NCBI GenBank assembly: GCA_021158725.1
Contig: JAGGUB010000010.1
Coordinates: 1-7,125, forward strand
Reading direction: 5' to 3'
Length of the DNA stretch: 7,125 nucleotides
From: Caldifarciminota bacterium
GTDB lineage: Bacteria > Hydrothermota > UBA3073 > NMUJ01
The notes beneath the pieces were generated by a model. That model had not been told where the DNA came from, ran no database searches, and was given only the letters and a program-made list of their open reading frames with translations. Made by a program: the position numbers and the translations under genes. Below are positions 1 through 5,678 of this stretch, piece after piece. The stretch's first letter is position 1; every line of letters begins with the position of its first letter.

Positions 1-534
1 ACATTTATTGCGTTGAAGCTACCCGATCCTATCCGTGAGCGGCTGGCGGGTTACCAAAAACAGATACAGGTGGGGTCCACCGTACGTTGGGTAGCACCTG
101 AGAACATACACCTAACGTTACGCTTTATTGGTGAGATAAACACTGAGCAGCTGGAATCGGTCAAAGATATGCTCAAAAGGATAACAGCGGATGAGACCAA
201 ATTCCGTATAGCGTTGGGTGAGTTGAATGGTTTCCCCAGTAAGTACAGGGCACGTATCATCTGGGTAGGTATCACAGATGGTTACGAGCGTGTTAAATCG
301 CTCATGCAACGTATAGATGACGAATTACGTAGGTTACGTATCGGTAAACCTGAAGCCAAAGAGCTCATACCACACATAACGTTGGGGAGGACGAAAGTTC
401 CCACCCCCATATCTGGGCCTACACCACCAGAGTTGGGGTTTGTTGTCAACGCTGTATATCTCATAGAGAGTAAGCTTACACCGGATGGCCCAATCTATAC
501 GGATATTGCTGAATACAAGCTGAAACAGGGATAA
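1..534 (+). CDS. thpR: RNA 2',3'-cyclic phosphodiesterase (ThpR/LigT family), 5' end cut off by window edge
   Basis: A 2H-phosphoesterase that in characterised relatives hydrolyses RNA 2',3'-cyclic phosphates to 2'-phosphomonoesters and can join tRNA halves through a 2'-5' bond; it acts in the cytoplasm. The two HxTx catalytic motifs are visible: HLTL at 109-120 (followed by RFIGE) and HITL at 373-384 (followed by GR). The spacing and the total of about 178 residues fit the family. A TTG at position 13 could be read as a start, but the frame stays open to base 1 and reads TFIALKLPDPI, which matches the usual family N-terminus of the M-R-x-F-I-A type. The true start is therefore a few codons upstream of the window. 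The stop TAA (532-534) shares its last A with the ATG of the next gene, implying one transcript and coupled translation. The family is certain; the physiological substrate is not known from sequence. Confidence 0.92.
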   Translation, partial: TFIALKLPDPIRERLAGYQKQIQVGSTVRWVAPENIHLTLRFIGEINTEQLESVKDMLKRITADETKFRIALGELNGFPSKYRARIIWVGITDGYERVKSLMQRIDDELRRLRIGKPEAKELIPHITLGRTKVPTPISGPTPPELGFVVNAVYLIESKLTPDGPIYTDIAEYKLKQG

Positions 535-2240
535 TGTTGTTGTTACTATGTGTTTTGACCACCATAAATGTGGTACCTGACTTCGGTAGCCAGCGGCTCG
601 ACGATATAGGTGAGGATGTGTTCATCTATCGGATAACGTTTCATTTCCAAAACGTGACAGCTGAATCGGTTGAGGTGCTCGAACGTTGGGCCAAGGTTAT
701 CACCCCCGAGGATAGTATTATCGAGAAGTCAATAGGTCCATACGATACACCGGGTGAGATACCGCCACATGGTGAATATGAATGGACCGATACCCCATGG
801 ATATTCTATCGATGGCGTGACAAGGCTATGGAAATGGGTGCGGATAGGTTGATACTGAGGATGGCATTCTCGTTTAGGGGTAAGCAAACCGGTCACCTAT
901 ATGTGGATTCGGTCGACCTACCATATATCATCGATACATCGTTAGCGTATGGGTTTGGGTTCTACGACACCATTGTACAGGTGATGCATTGGGAGGAGAA
1001 ACCCTTACTTTTTAAGCTGGTGGATATCCATGGGTTACCGGTGTTCAACTTCATGGGTGAGCTCACAGTAGCAGATCCGGGGGTTGCAAAGCCGTTGGGG
1101 TTCAAAATCTTAGGTGTACGTCCTGGCACCACCATAGCTATGTGGGATGTAAACGATACCACGTATGAGATAAAAATAGAGGTAAGCCCTGCGGTTGAGG
1201 ATACAGCTATATTGCCACCAGTTATATACTTAGTGGTTGGTGAGACACGTGAATTCTTTGTGCGGTTGACGGATTCGTTCATGATCTACATCGAGGATAC
1301 TAATATCGCATCACTTACGGATAGTGTAACCACACCTGAATTACCTTACCCAATAGACGTAAATGGATGGTCACCGGTTGAGGCATGGAAACGCTGTATC
1401 GAAGCGGTTCGATTCAAGCTCACCGGTAAGCGGTTGGGTACCACTTACCTACATTTTTGTGACTTTACAAGCGATGTTGACAAAAAGGCGCGTATCGAGG
1501 TCATCCCCTACGCTGATAAACCTGTAGCGAGATGGCGTAATGTGTTGGTGATATTCAAGTCCAGCAAAGTGCGATTGGATGATACGATATGGGAACAGGA
1601 GTATAGCCAGAAACAGATCGATCAAATCATTGAAGCTGCACATAGGTTTGCTGCTTTCGCCAGCTACTTATCTGCGGGTGCATTGGTGATCGAGAATGTA
1701 CCATTGATCATAACTGATTATGTGATCACCGAAAAGAACCTGCAATCAGCTGGCAAGTATGGGTTGGCACTTAACCCATCCACTGTACATGAGGTGTGGA
1801 TGGAACATTTCAAACACGAAATAGGTGAACCACTTAGCTCATTTGATGGCGTAATGATAATGGCGAACGTACCGCGTGCGGGTGCTGCATTCGGTGGTTA
1901 CGAATGGCATATCGATAGTATCGACCTTGTCGGCCTGTACATACCGAACTTCTGGGCGTATAGACCGTTTGGGTTCTCTGAACGTACGTTTGGCCCCAAC
2001 ACCGAGGTTATGCTACATGAATGGATACATGATCTGGAGATTATCGCTCGCCGATCGGGTGTACCTATTAGTTCGGCTGATGGAGCATTGATGGAGTTCG
2101 AACATATACGTCCGCCGAAGGATCCCACATATCGACGGCCACGGGATGAACCCACGTGGATGGGTTATTATATGCACGTGTTACGTGATCAGCTAACAAT
2201 CGATAAGTGGAGACGACTTCAAACCCGCACTAAGCCATAA
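534..2240 (+). CDS. Unrecognised, probably exported protein with BIG2-like Ig domain and C-terminal HEXXH motif
   Basis: I do not recognise this 568-residue protein as a named family. The start at ATG 534 is nearly forced: an in-frame stop lies at 510-512 and the only upstream alternatives are ATA-type codons. A weak SD (AGGG, 527-530) precedes it. Residues 1-14 are hydrophobic (MLLLLCVLTTINVV) and could be a short signal peptide or anchor, though no basic n-region or proper lipobox is present. Residues about 20-225 are rich in alternating strand-like segments. Residues about 226-326 resemble a BIG2-type Ig domain (a VVGE turn, DTNIASL, then LTGKRLGTTYL). Cys288 and Cys309 lie in it and could pair. 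Residues about 337-568 form a mixed domain ending in H495-E496-W-I-H499, a zincin-type zinc motif, followed by DLE and then a C-terminal segment with W542, Y545, Y546 and H548. A third zinc ligand could be E502, E521, E523, H524 or H548; I cannot tell which. A metallopeptidase-like role outside the cytoplasm is inference. It overlaps both neighbours by one base. Confidence 0.88.
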   Translation: MLLLLCVLTTINVVPDFGSQRLDDIGEDVFIYRITFHFQNVTAESVEVLERWAKVITPEDSIIEKSIGPYDTPGEIPPHGEYEWTDTPWIFYRWRDKAMEMGADRLILRMAFSFRGKQTGHLYVDSVDLPYIIDTSLAYGFGFYDTIVQVMHWEEKPLLFKLVDIHGLPVFNFMGELTVADPGVAKPLGFKILGVRPGTTIAMWDVNDTTYEIKIEVSPAVEDTAILPPVIYLVVGETREFFVRLTDSFMIYIEDTNIASLTDSVTTPELPYPIDVNGWSPVEAWKRCIEAVRFKLTGKRLGTTYLHFCDFTSDVDKKARIEVIPYADKPVARWRNVLVIFKSSKVRLDDTIWEQEYSQKQIDQIIEAAHRFAAFASYLSAGALVIENVPLIITDYVITEKNLQSAGKYGLALNPSTVHEVWMEHFKHEIGEPLSSFDGVMIMANVPRAGAAFGGYEWHIDSIDLVGLYIPNFWAYRPFGFSERTFGPNTEVMLHEWIHDLEIIARRSGVPISSADGALMEFEHIRPPKDPTYRRPRDEPTWMGYYMHVLRDQLTIDKWRRLQTRTKP

Positions 2241-2926
2241 TGATGTACGATATTCGACAGGCTATTGAACATAACTACAGGATTTTAAAGGAAAGGGTGG
2301 CAAAAGCTGCCGAAAGGGTGGGTAGGGCACCTACTGATATTGTGATTGTGGCAGCTACCAAAACTGTGCCAGCTGAGAAGATCAAAATAGCGCTCGAGCT
2401 CGGCATACGTATCATAGGTGAAAACCGTGTACAGGAAGCGTTACAGAAGAAACCGCTGGTGGGGGGTGGCGAATGGCATATGATCGGGCACCTTCAACGT
2501 AATAAGGTGAAGAAAGCGTTACAGCTGTTTGACTGCATACAGTCAGTAGATAGTTTGAGGCTGGCAGAGGAGATTAACAAACGTGCAACTTCATCCGTAC
2601 GTGTGTTTGTTGAGGTCAACACCTCCGGTGAACCCACCAAGTATGGGGTATCACCTGACGAGGCTATCGATTTTGTCTGTAAGGTTGCTGAGCTGCCGAA
2701 CCTCAAGGTCGAAGGCCTTATGACTATAGGGCCACTACATGGTGATCCGCGGCCTGCATTCCGTATGTTACGTCAGATAGGAGATAAGCTCAACACGTTG
2801 AATATGGATAATGTTCATATAAAGTACCTATCGATGGGTATGTCGGACGATTTCGAGATAGCTATCGAGGAGGGTTCCAACATGATACGTATTGGACGTG
2901 CGCTGTTTGGTCCACGTACCACGTGA
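2240..2926 (+). CDS. yggS: YggS/PLPBP family pyridoxal-5'-phosphate homeostasis protein
   Basis: A cytosolic PLP-binding protein with an alanine-racemase-like TIM-barrel fold but no enzymatic activity found in studied homologues; loss disturbs vitamin B6 and amino/keto acid balance. The 228 residues match the usual 220-235. The PLP lysine is K41 in VAATK (2348-2362). Other hallmarks are IGENRVQE, WHMIGHLQRNK, the VEVNTSGEPTKYG segment, GLMTIGP, SMGMSDDF (phosphate-site serines at 198 and 202) and GSNMIRIGRALFG with S213. Two adjacent ATG codons (2240 and 2243) could start it. No Shine-Dalgarno is visible before either. The first overlaps the preceding TAA by one base, so initiation probably depends on ribosomes finishing the upstream gene. 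Its presence in one transcript with thpR and the HEXXH gene suggests shared expression rather than a shared pathway. It converges with the citrate synthase gene downstream. Confidence 0.96.
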   Translation: MMYDIRQAIEHNYRILKERVAKAAERVGRAPTDIVIVAATKTVPAEKIKIALELGIRIIGENRVQEALQKKPLVGGGEWHMIGHLQRNKVKKALQLFDCIQSVDSLRLAEEINKRATSSVRVFVEVNTSGEPTKYGVSPDEAIDFVCKVAELPNLKVEGLMTIGPLHGDPRPAFRMLRQIGDKLNTLNMDNVHIKYLSMGMSDDFEIAIEEGSNMIRIGRALFGPRTT

Positions 2927-2993
2927 TACAACTCTACGAAACGGTTCTTAAAAACTACCCCTCTTTAGAGACTTATATGCTGTTATGTATGGA

Positions 2994-4400
2994 TTAATCT
3001 ACCTTTATACCCTTACGACGTAGACGTTCCTTTATCTCGTCCGTCCAATACTCAGGAAAGTACTCCTTAACAAGGGCTGCTATCTCGTTGTCTGACATGG
3101 CTGCTACCCTACCTGCTTCGTACTGAGCGATTATCTTCTGGTATATTTCCTGTAAGCGTTTGTCGGATTTGTCCACCTTTACACCCATTTTGGTCTCCAT
3201 CCACATGGCGATACCGGCGACCCCGGTCTTATCGGTGATGCTCACACCATATGGGCGGTTGAGTAGCTTCTCTGTATCCATGATATTGTATATCTCAGGG
3301 AACTTTATCATACCGTCTGCATGTATGCCGGCACGTGTGACATTGAAGTATTCACCCACAAACGGATACCTTACGGGTATGGTGACACCTATCTCTTTTT
3401 CATAGTACTCTTTGATCTCGGTTATGACTGTGGTATCGATACCGTCCATGCTACCTTTCAACCCTATATACCACATTATCATACCTTCTATTGGGGCGTT
3501 ACCTGTACGTTCGCCAAACCCCAACAGCGTACCGTTGACTGCCGATGCTCCGTATAGCCAACCCGCTACTGAGTTGGCTACCACCATGTGGAAATCGTTA
3601 TGCATGTGCATCTCGAGGTTTTCAGGTTCAAAGCCAGCTTCCGTACGTAAATAGTATACGATCTTGGGTATCGACCGTGGTAGGCTTGCTTCGGGCCATG
3701 GCACCCCGTAACCCATTGTATCACATATACGTATTTTGATACGCATGCCACTCTGTTCGGATATTTCTTTCAGCTTTTGTGCAAACGGTATACAGGCGCC
3801 CCAGAAATCGGCACGTGTGATATCCTCGAAATGGCACCTCACCGCTTTTAGGCCAGCTTCTGCGGCCATATCCACTATCTTCAGGTATTTGTCGATTACC
3901 TCCTTGCGTGAGCGGGCACCAAACTTCTTAAATATGTGGTAATCTGATATCGATGTGAGTATACCGGTCTCCTCTAAGCCCATATCTTTTACGAGTTGGA
4001 AATCTTTCGGATGTGCACGTATCCAACCTGTCACCTCAGGATACTTATACCCCAACGCACGTATCTTGTCGACTGCTTCCCTATCCTTCTTTGTGTATAG
4101 GAAGAATTCACACTGCCTTATGACACCTTTGGGGCCACCTAACCTGTGTAGAAACTTATACAGCTGTATTTTCTGCTCTACAGTGTATGGCTCCATAGCT
4201 TGTTGGCCATCCCTAAACGTGGTATCAGTAATCCATATCTCGTCGGGTGGCTCCATGGGTACGGTTTCGCCATCAAACGCCACCCGCGGTGGCTCCACGT
4301 ACGGGAAGAGGTCACGTACGAAGTCGGGTTCGGGGGGTTCAACTAGTTCGTATTTCTTGACCCCCTTTGGTACAACCCTCTTGATAAGCCATTTCGCCAT
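2994..4400 (-). CDS. Re-type citrate synthase (LeuA/homocitrate synthase-like, HMGL family)
   Basis: Probably condenses oxaloacetate and acetyl-CoA to citrate with Re stereochemistry, the route used by some anaerobes lacking the ordinary (Si) enzyme. The 468 residues form a DRE-TIM metallolyase-type barrel. Visible motifs are DTTFRDGQQ (59-67, metal and catalytic Asp64), RCHFEDITRADFWG (188-201), CDTMGYGVP (226-233), the HxHND metal site (H265, H267), GFGERTGN (294-301) and TRAGIHADG (355-363). The FFLYTKKDREAVDKI and HFEDITRAD segments are, to my knowledge, typical of the Re-citrate synthase-like branch rather than of isopropylmalate synthases. There is no large C-terminal leucine-feedback domain, only a short helical tail (about 400-468). 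The gene is the second in an operon with isocitrate dehydrogenase, which favours citrate over isopropylmalate as product. Database annotation often mislabels this branch as 2-isopropylmalate or homocitrate synthase; those remain the alternatives. The start at 4400 is fixed by an AGGGGGT Shine-Dalgarno. Confidence 0.9.
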   Translation of the reverse strand: MAKWLIKRVVPKGVKKYELVEPPEPDFVRDLFPYVEPPRVAFDGETVPMEPPDEIWITDTTFRDGQQAMEPYTVEQKIQLYKFLHRLGGPKGVIRQCEFFLYTKKDREAVDKIRALGYKYPEVTGWIRAHPKDFQLVKDMGLEETGILTSISDYHIFKKFGARSRKEVIDKYLKIVDMAAEAGLKAVRCHFEDITRADFWGACIPFAQKLKEISEQSGMRIKIRICDTMGYGVPWPEASLPRSIPKIVYYLRTEAGFEPENLEMHMHNDFHMVVANSVAGWLYGASAVNGTLLGFGERTGNAPIEGMIMWYIGLKGSMDGIDTTVITEIKEYYEKEIGVTIPVRYPFVGEYFNVTRAGIHADGMIKFPEIYNIMDTEKLLNRPYGVSITDKTGVAGIAMWMETKMGVKVDKSDKRLQEIYQKIIAQYEAGRVAAMSDNEIAALVKEYFPEYWTDEIKERLRRKGIKVD

Positions 4401-4403
4401 AAC

Positions 4404-4410
4404 ACCCCCT
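4404..4410 (-). promoter_or_regulatory. Shine-Dalgarno of the Re-citrate synthase gene
   Basis: The minus strand reads AGGGGGT three bases before the ATG at 4400. It pairs with the full anti-SD if one G-U wobble is allowed. It lies inside the 17-base gap after the isocitrate dehydrogenase stop (4420-4418), so the downstream gene can be initiated independently on the shared mRNA. Confidence 0.75.
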
Positions 4411-4417
4411 TTTTACG

Positions 4418-5623
4418 CTATGTCTCTTGTTGTTGATAGGATTGCCATTTGGCTTCTAACTCTTTATCGTTTAATGTATCCATCAAGTAATCTGCAAACT
4501 CGCTACCTGTGGCACCGTTTGGCCTACCTGTGACAACTACTTTTCTTTCATATTGACCACATATGTCAAGTGCCATATCTAACCGCTTTGCTTCATCGGT
4601 ATACCCTATATGCCGTAACAACATAGCGGCTGCACGTATGATGCTACTTGGATCCGCATATATTGCACGCCCCTCCTGTACCATACGAGGTGCGGTACCA
4701 TGTATTGCTTCGAACATTGCATAGCGTTTACCGACGTTGGCACTACCGGCGGTACCTACACCACCTTGGAACTGTGCTGCCTCATCCGTGAGTATATCAC
4801 CGTAGAGGTTGGGTAAAACAAACACCTTGAACTCCCTCCTACGGTATGGGTCGATCAGCTTTGCCGTCATTATGTCGATAAACCAGTCGTCAGCTTTGAT
4901 CTCGGGGTACTCCTTAGCGATCTCGTAGAATACGGTGAGGAACTTGCCATCGGTACGTTTGATCACGTTAGCCTTGGTGACCGCGGTGACACGATCTATG
5001 CCGTTCTTACGTGCATAGTCGAACGCCATCCTTATTATGCGTTCGCTACCCTGTGTGGTTATGACCTTGAAATCGATTGCTAAATCGTCGGTCACGTCGA
5101 TGCCACAGCTACCTAATATGTATGCGCCTTCGGTGTTCTCACGGAAGAATGTCCAATCGATACCCTCCTTTGGTACCCTAACCGGTCGTATGTTGGCGAA
5201 TAGGTCGAGTTCGCGTCGCATCGCTACGTTGGCACTCTCGATGTTTGGCCAGGGGTCACCCTTTTTCGGGGTAGTGGTTGGCCCTTTCAGTATCACATGA
5301 CATTTCTTAATCTCTTCCAGCACATCGTCGGGGATGGCTTTCATCACACGTGCACGATTCTCAATGGTCAACCCCTCTATTACACGAAATTCTATCTTAC
5401 CGTTGGCGACGTCATCTTTTAATATGAACTCCAACACCCTATGTGCTTCTTTTGTAATGTATGGGCCGATGCCATCACCACCTACGATACCGATAATTAT
5501 GGGTTTCAGCTTTGTGTAATCGATCCAATCCTCCTCTTGTTTTAGGCGTTCGACGCGTGCAAGCTGTTCCTCTAATAATTTACCGAAATGTTCCTTGGCA
5601 CGCTCGATAGCCTCACGATACAT
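4418..5623 (-). CDS. icd: Isocitrate dehydrogenase of the isocitrate/isopropylmalate dehydrogenase family
   Basis: Oxidatively decarboxylates isocitrate to 2-oxoglutarate in the cytosol. The isocitrate-binding set can be read directly: S130 and N132 with R136 in SANVAMRRELDLFANIRP, R146, R161 and Y168 in RENTEGAY, K217 in TKANV, D276 and D280 in NLYGDILTDEA. These align with E. coli Ser113, Asn115, Arg119, Arg129, Arg153, Tyr160, Lys230, Asp307 and Asp311. The S-x-N-x3-R pattern argues against isopropylmalate or homoisocitrate dehydrogenase. The coenzyme loop is HGTAPRM (308-314), with R313 and M314 where the NADP enzyme of E. coli has Lys344 and Tyr345 and NAD enzymes usually have Asp-Ile; cofactor preference is therefore open. 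About 40 residues, charged and likely helical, precede the IGIVGGDGIGP segment. The 401-residue length is ordinary. The start at 5623 is supported by AGGAGGT. It is the first gene of an operon with Re-citrate synthase; the aconitase that would link them is not in this window. Confidence 0.93.
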   Translation of the reverse strand: MYREAIERAKEHFGKLLEEQLARVERLKQEEDWIDYTKLKPIIIGIVGGDGIGPYITKEAHRVLEFILKDDVANGKIEFRVIEGLTIENRARVMKAIPDDVLEEIKKCHVILKGPTTTPKKGDPWPNIESANVAMRRELDLFANIRPVRVPKEGIDWTFFRENTEGAYILGSCGIDVTDDLAIDFKVITTQGSERIIRMAFDYARKNGIDRVTAVTKANVIKRTDGKFLTVFYEIAKEYPEIKADDWFIDIMTAKLIDPYRRREFKVFVLPNLYGDILTDEAAQFQGGVGTAGSANVGKRYAMFEAIHGTAPRMVQEGRAIYADPSSIIRAAAMLLRHIGYTDEAKRLDMALDICGQYERKVVVTGRPNGATGSEFADYLMDTLNDKELEAKWQSYQQQET

Positions 5624-5626
5624 TTT

Positions 5627-5633
5627 ACCTCCT
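5627..5633 (-). promoter_or_regulatory. Shine-Dalgarno of isocitrate dehydrogenase
   Basis: The minus strand carries AGGAGGT, a perfect anti-SD complement, three bases before the ATG at 5623. It fixes the start of the gene and predicts strong initiation. The short three-base gap matches the citrate synthase gene's site, suggesting a house style of this genome. Confidence 0.85.
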
Positions 5634-5644
5634 GTTACTGGTTT

Positions 5645-5648
5645 GGAG
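5645..5648 (+). promoter_or_regulatory. Possible Shine-Dalgarno for the aminotransferase start at 5657
   Basis: GGAG is followed by an eight-base spacer and ATG 5657. The spacing is good and is the main reason for choosing this start. The competing start at ATG 5726 has only a weak GAGAG-like stretch upstream. Confidence 0.5.
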
Positions 5649-5650
5649 TT

Positions 5651-5678
5651 AAAATAATGTGTAACAAAGTTCAGTCAA
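5651..5678 (-). promoter_or_regulatory. Candidate sigma70-type promoter for the icd / Re-citrate synthase operon
   Basis: Reading the minus strand, TTGACT (5678-5673) is followed by a 16-base spacer and TATTTT (5656-5651). The match to TTGACA and TATAAT is five and four of six. Transcription would begin near 5644, giving a leader of about 20 bases that contains the Shine-Dalgarno. No riboswitch or attenuator fits in so short a leader. The -10 overlaps the region where the divergent aminotransferase would start if it begins at 5657. This is pattern matching by eye, with no experimental support. Confidence 0.5.

Noticed and set aside
13..534. TTG at 13 as the real start of thpR
   Set aside because: The frame is open to base 1 and reads TFIAL before it, the expected family N-terminus, so the gene is truncated by the window edge.
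962..1282. A 106-codon minus-strand open frame inside the HEXXH gene
   Set aside because: It is antisense to a longer frame with coherent domain patterns and has no recognisable protein features.
3955..4533. A 192-codon plus-strand open frame opposite the citrate synthase and icd genes
   Set aside because: It lies wholly antisense to two strongly conserved enzymes, has low-complexity Ser/Thr-rich composition and no Shine-Dalgarno support; it is a shadow frame.
2994..5623. Reading the operon as homocitrate synthase plus homoisocitrate dehydrogenase (lysine synthesis)
   Set aside because: The dehydrogenase has the S-x-N-x3-R isocitrate-binding signature rather than the homoisocitrate pattern, and the synthase matches the Re-citrate branch motifs.
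5588..5656. Extension of the aminotransferase start to ATG 5588
   Set aside because: It would overlap the icd start and its Shine-Dalgarno on the opposite strand, and the added residues do not look like an aminotransferase N-terminus.
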